Part shown: positions 1 through 8,308 of the stretch, piece by piece | Position numbering within the stretch: the stretch's first letter is position 1 | Layout: every line of letters begins with the position of its first letter | The notes under the pieces: model-generated | What the model saw: only the letters and a program-made list of their open reading frames with translations | The model's database searches: none | What the model was told of the DNA's origin: nothing | Source of the DNA: GWC2-40-17 sp035400705 | GTDB taxonomy: Bacteria > Patescibacteriota > Patescibacteriia > Magasanikbacterales > UBA10003 | Reading direction: 5' to 3' | NCBI GenBank assembly: GCA_035400705.1 | Contig: DAOMZV010000012.1 | Span: forward strand, 1 to 25,238 | Length of the DNA stretch: 25,238 nucleotides | Translations under genes and position numbers: made by a program

Positions 1-367
1 CGGCAAATAAATATTTTTTGGAATTCGGATCAAGAAAATTGGCTTTGGTCTTTTGTATAATGTTGCCAAGACGGGTAAAGAATATAAAATTGCGGTAGCC
101 CTTTTGATAAAAATACAAAATATTCGCTGCCATGATGAGCGTCTTACCCGAACCGGTCGCCATATTAAACATCAAATGAATCGGCTTTTGTTTTTGGTGA
201 TATTCTTCGCAATAATAATAAAATCTCCCCAGCGCTTCTTTTTGGTATTCGCGCGCCGGAAAAGCCGGATTGAGATTTTTCAAAACATCTATTTTTTCTG
301 TTGCCTTGTTTTTAAAAACATCAACGCCGGCAAAATTTTTATATGAGTTAAATTCGTCGTATAACAT
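1..367 (-). CDS. res: Type III restriction enzyme Res subunit (5' part only)
   Basis: Restriction and translocation subunit of a type III restriction-modification system: an SF2 helicase that works with Mod to cleave unmethylated foreign DNA. Only the first 122 residues lie in the window; the remaining helicase motifs and the C-terminal nuclease domain are off the left edge. Visible features are a Q-motif-like REYQKEAL (about residues 39-46) and the Walker A/motif I MATGSGKT (69-76), followed by a stretch typical of type III Res proteins (KGYRNFIFFTRLGNIIQKTK). The ATG is 2 bases after the mod stop, so the two are almost certainly cotranscribed and possibly translationally coupled; there is no Shine-Dalgarno. 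Function comes from family knowledge plus the adjacent mod gene. Whether the full gene is intact cannot be judged. Confidence 0.9.
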   Translation of the reverse strand, partial: MLYDEFNSYKNFAGVDVFKNKATEKIDVLKNLNPAFPAREYQKEALGRFYYYCEEYHQKQKPIHLMFNMATGSGKTLIMAANILYFYQKGYRNFIFFTRLGNIIQKTKANFLDPNSKKYLFA

Positions 368-369
368 AA

Positions 370-2400
370 TTATTTGCCGTTATAAAAATCTTTGTTGAGC
401 GCTTTATCTTCTTTACTTACTCCATATTCTTTATCTTCAATCTCGCTCAAATTGATATAAAGCTGATTTTTATCTAAGCACTCAATCAAAAACTTCTTTT
501 GATCAGCAATAGTCAAATCCGCAAAATCTTTTGCATTAGCATCAACGGTTTTCGGATCAACTTTGTAGCTCAAAAAGGCGGTTTCTTTCATCTCGTCCCA
601 AAGTTTGGCAAGTTCTTTGACAGTTTTCGCTTTTTCAATTTTTTCTATCCATTCCTCATTCCATTTTGCGAGTTCTAAATAAACAAGAGAATCATCATCT
701 TTAAAAGTCTTTATTATTCTTGGGATAGTAGCTTTTTGTATATACTCCATTTGTTCAACAATTATAAATTTTCTATCCCCGTTATCTAGTTTATTCGCTC
801 TATTGACTGCATGAGCCGTAGTTGCACTACCTCCAAAAATATCCAAAACAATATCACTTGAATTTTTATCAGTTGATACTTTTATAACATCAAGCATCGT
901 GAACAACGATTTTGGATAGGAAAAAACCTTTTTTCCTCCAAATAATTTTTTCAATAATAATGTCCCATGTGAAGTCGCATTAAAGTCGCTATCATACCAG
1001 GTTGTTGTTGGTTTCGAACCTTCTCTAATACGATCTTTTATTTTTACTTTATTTTCTATGACAGCTATTTCTCCCATCTTAACTGCCCACATAACTTTCT
1101 CTCTATCTGACCATCTCCAAACTTGTCTTTCGCCTTTGCTTCCATTAGGTAAATACTCAATCAAATCGGAATATATTTTGGTAAAATTACTTTTTGTGCT
1201 TTCTTCAAACTCACCGTCGTCATTTATATAGTAAACAACATTTGATTTATATTTTTCAGAAGGATCATTCTCGCTATAACCTCCTACTCCAACAATAGAT
1301 TTTAATTTTTTAGAATAGTAAATAACATAGTCTTGGTTTGGTCTATCTTCCGGAGTTGCATTACCACCAGTTCTTACAAAATCACGCCAATAATATCTTC
1401 CGGTTTCATCAATTTCTTTCCACTTACGCGCATTTTCTTCAGAGATACTTAGATTATTTATTTTGGCTTTGTTTTTATTTTTACAATAAAATAGAGCATA
1501 ATCATGAGAGGTTGCAAAAAATTCGCTATCTGTCCTGCCTTCTTTTTTAATCTGCACAACCACTGTTGCTAAAAAGTTTTCTCTACCAAGAACATCGTCA
1601 CAAAGAACTTTCAAATAAGCATATTCTACATCGTCAATCGCTAGGCACATCAGTCCATCCTCTTTTAATAATTGTTGGGCAATTTCAATACGATTCCTCA
1701 TGAATGTTAGCCAAGAAGAGTGATTAAATGAGTTGTTATAAGAAAAAGTATTTGCCTCGCCCGGTGTATTGTATGGCGGATCTAAATAAACTAATTTCAC
1801 TTTTCCGGCGAATTCTTTTTTGAGCGAAGCGAGAGCAAGCAGGTTGTTGCCTTTGATAATCAAATTATCATTGATTGTGCCTTTTTCATCGCGCTTGAAG
1901 CCGTCCAGTTTGTGTTCGCCGTTTTTGTCTAGCCGTTTGAAATTGGTAAACACCTTTGGATCGAGCAAACGATTAATATCGTCCGGCGCTAGTGTTTCAT
2001 TATAAAAAATCTCATCTCTCTTTTGATCTTCTTTGGTCATTCCGCCTTCCAAAACACAATCTTTGTAGGGCCAAGCTAAAACCACTTCTTTGCTTTCACT
2101 CAAATATTCATCGCCGGCAGTCAAGCCGATTTTGTTTTTGAAAGCCGTATAAGAATCCGGCAAAAATTGTTTGTTGGATATAAAGCGGATAAATTTTTCT
2201 TTATCAAAAATCAGTGTCTTTTCTACCTCAAAAAAGAAGTGTTGTTTTGTCGCTTTATCTGAAAGTAAAAGTTTAATAAGTTCAGGATCATTTTTTCGCG
2301 CCAGTTCCTGCGCTTGATTTTTCAAAATTATGCCGTCCTGCGAAACAAGACGCTCATCTTTTTTTAATAAATCTGTCAGTTGTTCAAATATATTTTTCAT
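370..2400 (-). CDS. mod: Type III restriction-modification system methyltransferase Mod
   Basis: Site-specific DNA N6-adenine methyltransferase, 676 aa, which uses SAM to methylate one strand of its recognition site and supplies sequence specificity to Res. The order of motifs is that of the beta class: catalytic motif IV DPPY at residues 207-210 comes first, and the SAM-binding motif DIFGGSATTAH (520-530) lies near the C-terminus. The roughly 300 residues between them should hold the target recognition domain. The N-terminal 180 residues and the last 100 are charged and helical, as in other long Mod proteins. It lies 4 bases after the XRE gene and 2 before res, forming one operon. No simple sequence repeats that could cause phase variation were seen. 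The recognition site cannot be predicted. Transfer from another genome is plausible but unproven. Confidence 0.95.
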   Translation of the reverse strand: MKNIFEQLTDLLKKDERLVSQDGIILKNQAQELARKNDPELIKLLLSDKATKQHFFFEVEKTLIFDKEKFIRFISNKQFLPDSYTAFKNKIGLTAGDEYLSESKEVVLAWPYKDCVLEGGMTKEDQKRDEIFYNETLAPDDINRLLDPKVFTNFKRLDKNGEHKLDGFKRDEKGTINDNLIIKGNNLLALASLKKEFAGKVKLVYLDPPYNTPGEANTFSYNNSFNHSSWLTFMRNRIEIAQQLLKEDGLMCLAIDDVEYAYLKVLCDDVLGRENFLATVVVQIKKEGRTDSEFFATSHDYALFYCKNKNKAKINNLSISEENARKWKEIDETGRYYWRDFVRTGGNATPEDRPNQDYVIYYSKKLKSIVGVGGYSENDPSEKYKSNVVYYINDDGEFEESTKSNFTKIYSDLIEYLPNGSKGERQVWRWSDREKVMWAVKMGEIAVIENKVKIKDRIREGSKPTTTWYDSDFNATSHGTLLLKKLFGGKKVFSYPKSLFTMLDVIKVSTDKNSSDIVLDIFGGSATTAHAVNRANKLDNGDRKFIIVEQMEYIQKATIPRIIKTFKDDDSLVYLELAKWNEEWIEKIEKAKTVKELAKLWDEMKETAFLSYKVDPKTVDANAKDFADLTIADQKKFLIECLDKNQLYINLSEIEDKEYGVSKEDKALNKDFYNGK

Positions 2401-2404
2401 AGTT

Positions 2405-2608
2405 TTAATTTATTAAATCGTCCACGCCGACTTCAAGCGCCTTGGCGATCTTGGTCAGCGTTTCTATTGTCGGATTTTTATTAACACCATTTTCAATCTT
2501 AACAATAGTATTAAGCGACAAATCGGCAAGGCGAGCGATTTTCTCAAGAGAAAGCCCCTTTTTAGCCCTTAGTTTCTTTAAGTTTTCAGCGATTTTATTA
2601 TTTGACAT
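2405..2608 (-). CDS. XRE-family helix-turn-helix regulator of the restriction operon
   Basis: A 67-aa protein that is essentially a single Cro/C1-type HTH domain (IAENLKKLRAKKGLSLEKIA, then a recognition-helix region LSLNTIVKIENG, residues 29-40), with no extra effector domain. Small proteins of this kind next to restriction-modification genes often act as controller (C) proteins that time methyltransferase and nuclease expression; here that role is inferred from position. It is the first gene of the operon, ending 4 bases before mod. A perfect 11-bp inverted repeat overlaps its apparent -10 region and is a candidate operator. The start is the ATG preceded by GAAAG. Its length is normal for minimal HTH_3 proteins. 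Confidence 0.9.
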   Translation of the reverse strand: MSNNKIAENLKKLRAKKGLSLEKIARLADLSLNTIVKIENGVNKNPTIETLTKIAKALEVGVDDLIN

Positions 2609-2627
2609 ATCTTTCGCAATTGTTTAA

Positions 2628-2679
2628 CATTATAGTATATAGAATATAATATAAAGCATTCTTTCTTGATACTATAATG
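2628..2679 (-). promoter_or_regulatory. Putative promoter/operator of the RM operon (11-bp inverted repeat)
   Basis: CATTATAGTAT at 2628-2638 and its exact reverse complement ATACTATAATG at 2669-2679 flank a 30-bp AT-rich core. On the minus strand the left arm contains a perfect TATAAT (2629-2634), about 20 bases upstream of the XRE start codon. On the plus strand the right arm contains another TATAAT (2673-2678). The -35 regions are weak on both strands. This is a plausible autoregulatory operator for the XRE protein. Arms and -10 boxes are seen directly; operator function is inferred. Confidence 0.5.
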
Positions 2680-2689
2680 ATAACTAATT

Positions 2690-3160
2690 TTTCAAAAATT
2701 GTAAATGAATCTTTAGGGAGTTCCTTGTCGTTGCCCGCGCACGGGAGGGTTGGGGCAAGGGCAACATCAACTCTGGCGGCGCATTTTGCTTTGCAAAATA
2801 CGCACTCCAAATCCGCCGAAAAAAGAGCCGTCGGAAGCGAGGGCGAGGCGGAAGGGGGGTGTGGGGGGAATTCCGCCTCGCCCGAGCTAAATCAAAAAGT
2901 GGACAGCTCCGCCGTCCTGCTCGTTAAGAGCAGAACCCAGCAAAAAAGTTTTCTTTTCCTTTTAGAAGAAAAAAATCGGCGCGCGCAAATCAAAAAATGT
3001 GAAGAAAACTTTTTTGCGGGGTGGCGAGGTTTCCGAGCGACGGCGGGGCTGGCTTCCTTATTGGGGGTTTTGCTCAAAAAATGTTCGAACTTCGTTCAAA
3101 AAACACCGCCAAGTTTTACATCAAAAAACAAATTTCTGTCTTAGGATGAAGTTTGTTTTT
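2690..3160. repeat. GC-rich intergenic island with multiple hairpins, no credible gene
   Basis: This covers most of the 619-bp gap between the RM operon and the ABC transporter. It is visibly richer in G and C than its neighbours and full of inverted repeats: GTTGCCC/GGGCAAC around 2730-2764; ATTTTGC/GCAAAAT (2783-2799); a perfect 13-bp stem, 2841-2853 with 2871-2883, whose 17-nt loop holds two G6 runs; CTGCTC/GAGCAG (2917-2933); and a perfect 16-bp stem, 2940-2955 with 3002-3017. A 155-codon open frame crosses the region, but its low-complexity, basic translation and lack of any recognisable domain suggest it is not a gene. The region could be a decayed or non-autonomous mobile element, or structured RNA. 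Confidence 0.6.
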
Positions 3161-3164
3161 TTGT

Positions 3165-3192
3165 TTGTTAGGAGTCTTTTTTGGAGTATAAT
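3165..3192 (+). promoter_or_regulatory. Putative promoter of the ABC exporter operon
   Basis: TTGTTA (3165-3170), a 16-bp spacer, then TATAAT (3187-3192), ending 35 bases before the first start codon. The -10 is perfect and the -35 matches four of six consensus positions. Confidence 0.55.
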
Positions 3193-3227
3193 ATAAAAGA
3201 ATAAAAGGCAGATTGTGATTTATTTTT

Positions 3228-4961
3228 ATGCGTTATTTTTTAAAATACTTTAAACCCTACTTACCAGCTTTTATTTTGTTGGTCTTTTTTGTTTGCGGCC
3301 AAGGTTATGTTAATTTAATTTTGCCTGATTATACTGCTAAAATTGTTAATGACGGAATCAGTCAAAAAAAGCTGGATATTGTGTGGTCTTTGGGTGAGCA
3401 GATGCTTCTGGTGACGATTTTAGGCGGTTTATTTTCTATGGGGGTTAGTTTTTTAGCTGCAAAAATATCTGTTGGCCATGCCCGTCGGTTACGCGAAGCT
3501 ATTTTTTCTAAAGTTGAAAGTTTTTCTTTAGATGAGTTTAATAATTTTTCTACCTCGTCTTTGATCACTCGTGCCACTAATGACATTCAGCAAATACAGA
3601 GTGTTTTTTATATGTTGATGCGGATGACATTTTTGGCGCCATTTATGGGCATTGGGGCAGTAATTAAAGCTAATCATTTAGCGCCTAGCATGTTTTGGAT
3701 AATTTTAGCCGCAGTTGGTTCCTTAATTGTAGTTATGATTATACTTTTTTTGGTGGCTGTTCCTAAATTTACAATTATTCAAAAAATGGTGGATAAATTA
3801 GGGTTACAAATTCAGGAGATGTTAGTTGGTGTGCGGGTAATTCGTGCTTATGATAAAGACCGGGAACAAAATAAAAAGTTTGATGGAACTAATCGCGAAT
3901 CAACAAATCTAAATATTTTTGTGGGGCGTTTAATGTCAATAATTCAACCAGGCATGACTTTGATTATGGGTTTGGCTTCGGTTGCTGTAGTTTGGCTTGG
4001 GGCTTATTTAATCGGGGCTAATAAATTAAATATTGGTAACGTCGTGGCTCTTATTCAGTATGTGATCCAAACAATTTTTTCTTTTTTCATGTTATCAATT
4101 ATTTTTATAACTATACCGCGAGCTGCCGTTTCAGTTAAACGTATCGAGGAAATATTATCAACTGCGCCACAAATTAAAGATCCGGTTCAGCCTCTCTCTT
4201 GGGCAAATAAAGTTAAGGGGATAATCGAGTTTAAAGAAGTTAGTTTTAGCTATAAAGGATCGGAACACCCAGTTTTAAACAATATTTCCTTTGTGGCTAG
4301 ACCGGGGCAAACCACAGCCATTATTGGTAGTACTGGCAGCGGTAAATCAACTTTATTAAGTCTAATTTTGCGTTTATATGATGTAACAGTTGGTTCGGTT
4401 ACTTTAGATGGTGTAGATGTCCGTCAGATCACTCAACATAAATTGCATGAGCAGATTGGCTATGTACCCCAAAAAGCTTCTTTATTTTTTGGCACGATTA
4501 AGAGCAATATTTTATACGGCGATCGTCAGGCAAAAAAAGGAGAAATTGATCAAGCAGCAACCATTGCTCAGGCTACGGAATTTATTGAGAGCAATTTGGC
4601 TGGTCTGGATCATCCTATTGCCCAAGGCGGTGCTAATATTTCTGGTGGACAAAAACAACGGTTGTCAATTGCTCGAGCTTTAATAAAAAAAGCACCAATT
4701 TTTTTATTTGACGATAGTTTTTCTGCGTTGGATTTCCAAACCGATGCTGCTCTGCGTCAGGCTTTAAAAAGTCAATTAAAAAACGCAACGATAATTATTG
4801 TTGCCCAAAGAATTAGCACAATTCTGCAAGCTGATAATATTTTAGTTTTGGAAAATGGACAAATAGTTGGTCAGGGTCGACACGCGGATTTATTAAAAAC
4901 TTGTCGGGTTTATAAAGAAATTGCCGAATCGCAATTATCAGCTGCCGAACTTAATAGTTAA
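3228..4961 (+). CDS. ABC exporter half-transporter, degenerate-site subunit
   Basis: A type IV ABC exporter half-transporter, 577 aa: a six-helix ABC_membrane domain (about 10-310) followed by a nucleotide-binding domain. Walker A is GSTGSGKST (367-375), the Q-loop glutamine is Q415, and the signature is the canonical ISGGQ (471-475). The residue after the Walker B Asp is D496 where the catalytic Glu is expected (IFLFDD), and the switch His is replaced by Q527 (IVAQRIST). These two changes mark the non-hydrolytic site subunit of heterodimeric exporters such as TM287/288 or BmrCD. The partner gene starts 4 bases downstream and carries the complementary pattern. The substrate is unknown; drugs, lipids or peptides are all possible. 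There is no Shine-Dalgarno. Confidence 0.93.
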   Translation: MRYFLKYFKPYLPAFILLVFFVCGQGYVNLILPDYTAKIVNDGISQKKLDIVWSLGEQMLLVTILGGLFSMGVSFLAAKISVGHARRLREAIFSKVESFSLDEFNNFSTSSLITRATNDIQQIQSVFYMLMRMTFLAPFMGIGAVIKANHLAPSMFWIILAAVGSLIVVMIILFLVAVPKFTIIQKMVDKLGLQIQEMLVGVRVIRAYDKDREQNKKFDGTNRESTNLNIFVGRLMSIIQPGMTLIMGLASVAVVWLGAYLIGANKLNIGNVVALIQYVIQTIFSFFMLSIIFITIPRAAVSVKRIEEILSTAPQIKDPVQPLSWANKVKGIIEFKEVSFSYKGSEHPVLNNISFVARPGQTTAIIGSTGSGKSTLLSLILRLYDVTVGSVTLDGVDVRQITQHKLHEQIGYVPQKASLFFGTIKSNILYGDRQAKKGEIDQAATIAQATEFIESNLAGLDHPIAQGGANISGGQKQRLSIARALIKKAPIFLFDDSFSALDFQTDAALRQALKSQLKNATIIIVAQRISTILQADNILVLENGQIVGQGRHADLLKTCRVYKEIAESQLSAAELNS

Positions 4962-4965
4962 CAAT

Positions 4966-6810
4966 ATGGACAGAAAACCAATTGCCAGAGAATTTCGTGG
5001 AGGTGGCGGGCCACCCGGGGGTATTAGGATGGGAGTGAGAGAAAAACCCAAACAATTCAAAAAAAATTTTTTAGCTTTTATCCAGTATCTTAAGGCTTAT
5101 TGGGGTAGTTTTATTTTAGTTTTTATTTTTGCTGTTTTGGGAACCTTGTGTTCAGTTGCCGGGCCGAAGATTCTGGGTAATATGACCGATGTTATTATTC
5201 AGGGTTTGAAAACAGAATCACCTAGAATTGATTTTAATTCTTTAGGACACATTGGTTTCTGGTTAATTGGTTTGTATCTTGTTGGGGCTGGTTTTAACTA
5301 TTTTCAAAGTTGGATAATGGCCACTGTTTCTCAACGTATTACTTATGCACTGCGACGCGATATTTCTTTAAAAATTTCCCGTTTACCTTTGCGTTATTTT
5401 GATCAGCATGAAAAAGGCGATATTATCAGTCGAGTAACTAACGATGTAGAAACTATCAGTCAAAATCTTAACCAAGGCTTGGTTCAAGTAGTTACTGCCT
5501 TTGTTTCGTTAGTGGGAATTTTAATAATGATGATTATCATTAGTTGGCAAATGACTTTGATTGCTTTAATTGTTTTACCCTTAAGTTTTTTCTTTATTAA
5601 ACAAATCATTGGTCGTTCCCAAGCTTATTTTAAACAACAGCAAAATTCTTTAGGTAAGATTAATGGACATATCGAAGAAATGTTTGCCAATCATATTGTA
5701 GTAAAAGCTTTTAATGGCGAAGAAGAATCTATCAAACAATTTAATAAAATAAACCAGAAATTGTATGATAGCGGCTGGAAATCCCAGTTTATTTCTGGTC
5801 TGATGATGCCGGTAATGCATTTAATCAGTAATTTGGGTTATGTGGCAGTGGCAGTGGCAGGAGGTTGGCTGGCTCTTTTGGGTAAGGTTAGTATTGGAGG
5901 CATCCAAGCTTTTGTTCAATACACCAATGAATTTACTCGGCCAATAGTTCAGACAGCTAATATCGCTAATATTTTTCAAGCAACAATCGCTGCGGCCGAA
6001 CGCATTTTTGATTTTTTGGATGAAGAAGAGGAAGGGAAAGAAACTAAAACTTTGTCCGCTCCAAAAGAAATTTTAGGAAAGGTGGAGTTTAAAAATGTTT
6101 GTTTTGGCTATCGTCCAGATAAGACAATTATTAAAAATTTTACCGCCGCTATTAGCTCGCGCTGTAATGTGGCAATTGTTGGACCAACTGGAGCCGGCAA
6201 AACCACGATTGTAAATTTGTTGATGCGTTTTTATGATATAGACAAGGGTTCTATTACAATTGATGGGGTGGATATTGAAAAAATGAAACGCCAAGAAGTC
6301 CGGCGAATGTTTGGTATGGTCCTTCAAGACACCTGGTTGTTTAATGGAACTATTGCGGAAAATATCGCTTTTGGACGACCAGAATCGACTCGAGAGGAAA
6401 TTATTGAAGCTGCTAAAGAAGCTCACATTGATCATTTTATTCGCACCCTACCTCAAGGCTATGAAACAATAATTGCCGATTCCATTGATAATATTTCTGC
6501 TGGGGAAAAACAATTATTAACGATTGCTCGAGCAATTTTGGCTAACGCCCCGATGTTAATTTTGGATGAAGCCACTAGCTCGGTAGATACTCGTACCGAA
6601 AGTTTGATCCAATCAGCTATGGACAAATTAACTCATGGCCGGACTAGTTTTGTAATTGCCCATCGCCTGTCAACTATTAAAAACGCCGAATTAATTTTAG
6701 TAGTGCGCGACGGTAATATTGTGGAGCAGGGGACGCACCAAGAACTTTTAGCTAAAGATAGTTTTTATGCTTCTTTATATAACAGCCAATTTGTTGGCCA
6801 AACTATTTAA
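4966..6810 (+). CDS. ABC exporter half-transporter, catalytic subunit
   Basis: Second half of the heterodimeric exporter, 614 aa from the ATG at 4966. An in-frame TTG at 4921 lies inside the previous gene and is an unlikely start. A short Gly/Pro-rich N-terminal segment (RGGGGPPGG) precedes six membrane helices and an ATPase domain with Walker A GPTGAGKTT (406-414), Walker B LILDEATSSVD with catalytic E535, and switch H566 in IAHRLST. Its signature motif is degenerate: ISAGE (510-514) instead of LSGGQ. Combined with the partner's altered Walker B and H-loop, the heterodimer should have one active and one degenerate ATP site. The next gene starts 2 bases after the stop, so a third product may be coexpressed. 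Substrate unknown. Confidence 0.93.
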   Translation: MDRKPIAREFRGGGGPPGGIRMGVREKPKQFKKNFLAFIQYLKAYWGSFILVFIFAVLGTLCSVAGPKILGNMTDVIIQGLKTESPRIDFNSLGHIGFWLIGLYLVGAGFNYFQSWIMATVSQRITYALRRDISLKISRLPLRYFDQHEKGDIISRVTNDVETISQNLNQGLVQVVTAFVSLVGILIMMIIISWQMTLIALIVLPLSFFFIKQIIGRSQAYFKQQQNSLGKINGHIEEMFANHIVVKAFNGEEESIKQFNKINQKLYDSGWKSQFISGLMMPVMHLISNLGYVAVAVAGGWLALLGKVSIGGIQAFVQYTNEFTRPIVQTANIANIFQATIAAAERIFDFLDEEEEGKETKTLSAPKEILGKVEFKNVCFGYRPDKTIIKNFTAAISSRCNVAIVGPTGAGKTTIVNLLMRFYDIDKGSITIDGVDIEKMKRQEVRRMFGMVLQDTWLFNGTIAENIAFGRPESTREEIIEAAKEAHIDHFIRTLPQGYETIIADSIDNISAGEKQLLTIARAILANAPMLILDEATSSVDTRTESLIQSAMDKLTHGRTSFVIAHRLSTIKNAELILVVRDGNIVEQGTHQELLAKDSFYASLYNSQFVGQTI

Positions 6811-6812
6811 GT

Positions 6813-7349
6813 ATGAATAAGAAAAAATTTTTCTTTTTAGGATTAGCAATTGTAATTGTAGTTGTGGGATTTAGTTTTTTGTTGAGATATTTTTTGACGC
6901 AAAATAAAGAAAATAGCCAACCAGAAAGTAAAAATTGGGTTGCGACTACCACAGTTGAAGATGTTGTTTTTAATTATCCACCAATTTTATCAACTAGTTA
7001 TATTAGCGCTGTTGAGTGGCCACCCCAAGTTAAAATTTTAAAACAAAAATTTTCTTGCGTTTCTTCTGGTAACGAGATTTTGGCTGGTGGAAAAACCGAA
7101 TCACGAATAATAAATAATCGGACTTATTGCGTTACCCAAGTTAGTGAGGGGGCAGCTGGTAGTGTTTATACTAGTTATGCCTATGCTTTGCCTAAAGATG
7201 ATAAAACTATTGTTCTAACTTTTACCTTGAGATTTGTCCAATGCCAGAACTATGATGAACTAAAGGCATCGGAATGTGAAACAGAGCGTGCCATTTTTGA
7301 AGTTGATAAAATTGCAGATGAAATTGCTCAAACAGTGGAAAAGAAATGA
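6813..7349 (+). CDS. Small membrane-anchored extracytoplasmic protein, unknown function
   Basis: A 178-aa protein I do not recognise. It has three lysines at the N-terminus, then one hydrophobic segment (about residues 6-28) that would act as an uncleaved anchor or signal, and about 150 residues outside the membrane. Four cysteines lie in the exported part (C82, C106, C144, C155), which would allow two disulfides. It starts 2 bases after the ABC exporter gene, so it is probably in the same operon and could be an accessory to the exporter, but no motif supports a specific role. The stop is TGA. No Shine-Dalgarno and no clear terminator follow. Confidence 0.7.
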   Translation: MNKKKFFFLGLAIVIVVVGFSFLLRYFLTQNKENSQPESKNWVATTTVEDVVFNYPPILSTSYISAVEWPPQVKILKQKFSCVSSGNEILAGGKTESRIINNRTYCVTQVSEGAAGSVYTSYAYALPKDDKTIVLTFTLRFVQCQNYDELKASECETERAIFEVDKIADEIAQTVEKK

Positions 7350-7372
7350 TTAAAAGAAAAAGGATCGTCCTC

Positions 7373-7401
7373 TGGACAAGATGATAAAAAAACAGTATAA
7401 T
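7373..7401 (+). promoter_or_regulatory. Promoter of tRNA-Ser
   Basis: TGGACA (7373-7378), 17-bp spacer, TATAAT (7396-7401), ending 23 bases before the tRNA. Five of six -35 bases and all -10 bases match the sigma-70 consensus. Confidence 0.8.
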
Positions 7402-7424
7402 TAGTCATGTTTTATAATTTTGAA

Positions 7425-7513
7425 GGAAGGGTGGCAGAGTGGTCTAATGCACCGGTCTTGAAAACCGGCGCCCCTTTAAAGGGCCGTGAGTCCGAATCTC
7501 ACCCCTTCCGCCA
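7425..7513 (+). tRNA. tRNA-Ser(UGA)
   Basis: Class II tRNA with a long variable arm. The acceptor stem GGAAGGG (7425-7431) pairs with CCCTTCC (7503-7509), followed by discriminator G and an encoded CCA (7511-7513). The anticodon stem CCGGT/ACCGG holds loop CTTGAAA with anticodon TGA (7459-7461), which reads UCA and probably other UCN codons. The T-loop TCCGAATC is normal. It has its own promoter and terminator. Confidence 0.97.
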
Positions 7514-7514
7514 T

Positions 7515-7550
7515 CAAAAACGAAGCTCAAAAAGGCTTTGTTTTTGTTTT
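7515..7550 (+). terminator. Rho-independent terminator after tRNA-Ser
   Basis: A 12-bp stem with one G-U pair (7515-7526 with 7535-7546) and an 8-nt loop, followed by TTTT, starting 2 bases after the tRNA's CCA. Confidence 0.7.
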
Positions 7551-7552
7551 AT

Positions 7553-7581
7553 TTGGCCAAGAAATTCTTTTTTGATATAAT
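7553..7581 (+). promoter_or_regulatory. Putative promoter of hsp20
   Basis: TTGGCC (7553-7558), 17-bp spacer, perfect TATAAT (7576-7581), 34 bases before the start codon. No CIRCE (HrcA) inverted repeat is visible, so there is no sign of that heat-shock control. Confidence 0.6.
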
Positions 7582-7615
7582 AATCTTAAGTTTTTAAATT
7601 ATTTTTTTAAATTAT

Positions 7616-8071
7616 ATGGCCGAGAAAAAAGTCATTAAAAGTATTCCAATTATGGAAAAAACCGACTTTTTTTCCAGTTTAAAAAATCGAGTTCAAGCTA
7701 AGACAAAAAAAGAAGAACCAGAATGGGAATTGAGTCAGCAGGATGAAGGACAGTTGTCGGTTGATGTCGGCCAAGAAGAAAATAAATTGGTGATTGTGGC
7801 TACTATTGCTGGGGCTAAGCCAGAAGATATTTCCGTTAATATTCATAATGATCTTTTAACTATTAGAGGAAAAAGAGAAAGAGAAATTAATCTTAAAGAA
7901 GAGGATTATTTTTATCGCGAGTGCTATTGGGGAAGTTTTTCCCGGACGATTGTGTTACCAGTTGATGTGATTACCGATGAAGCTGTTGCTACTTTTAAAA
8001 ATGGTGTTTTAACTATTGTAATCCCTAAAGAATCGTCTAAAAAGAAAGTTCCAATTAAAGTTGTAGAATAA
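7616..8071 (+). CDS. Small heat shock protein, Hsp20/alpha-crystallin family
   Basis: A 151-aa ATP-independent holdase chaperone that binds unfolding proteins in the cytoplasm. The alpha-crystallin domain spans about residues 45-139 and ends with the conserved G-V-L-T-I-x-I-P-K pattern (130-138). A C-terminal VPI (145-147) matches the I/V-x-I/V oligomerisation motif. The N-terminal arm of about 44 residues is charged and has no signal peptide. Length is normal. It is followed after 4 bases by a DUF3006-like gene and then the VanW gene, so the three probably form one unit from the promoter at 7553. No Shine-Dalgarno precedes the ATG. Confidence 0.93.
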   Translation: MAEKKVIKSIPIMEKTDFFSSLKNRVQAKTKKEEPEWELSQQDEGQLSVDVGQEENKLVIVATIAGAKPEDISVNIHNDLLTIRGKREREINLKEEDYFYRECYWGSFSRTIVLPVDVITDEAVATFKNGVLTIVIPKESSKKKVPIKVVE

Positions 8072-8075
8072 AAAT

Positions 8076-8303
8076 ATGTTGAAACAAAAAAAGATGACTT
8101 GTGTGATTGATAATTTGGATGAAAACAAGGCGGTTTTGAAATTTGACGATGGCCAAAAATTGACCGTGAGTATTGACTGTCTACCGGACGAAACCGAAGA
8201 GGGCAGTGTTATGTCAGTTTTTTTTGGTCGTTCAATTGAAGAAACTCAAGATAGAGAGGCTAAGGCTAAAAATATTTTAAATCAGATTTTGAAAAAAAAT
8301 TGA
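8076..8303 (+). CDS. DUF3006-like small protein
   Basis: Up to 75 aa. The sequence TCVIDNLDENKAVLKFDDGQ.LTV....LPDETEEGSVM resembles DUF3006, a family of small beta-rich proteins without known function: an opening V-I-D-x-L/F-E segment, a V-L-x-x-D-D-G-Q strand, and an L-P-x-x-x-x-E-G-x-V motif. The family usually begins just before the VID segment, so the ATG at 8094 is a good alternative start that would drop six residues. No membrane segment. The stop overlaps nothing but lies 5 bases before the VanW start. The family call is from memory of the pattern, hence moderate confidence. Confidence 0.75.
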   Translation: MLKQKKMTCVIDNLDENKAVLKFDDGQKLTVSIDCLPDETEEGSVMSVFFGRSIEETQDREAKAKNILNQILKKN

Positions 8304-8308
8304 AATTT

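Noticed and set aside
53..346. 97-codon plus-strand frame over the res gene
   Set aside because: The opposite strand encodes clear type III Res motifs with proper spacing to mod, so this is a shadow.
2677..3144. 155-codon open frame on the plus strand in the GC-rich island
   Set aside because: The translation is low-complexity and basic, follows hairpin repeats, matches no family I know, and has no ribosome binding site. Several frames are open here because of composition.
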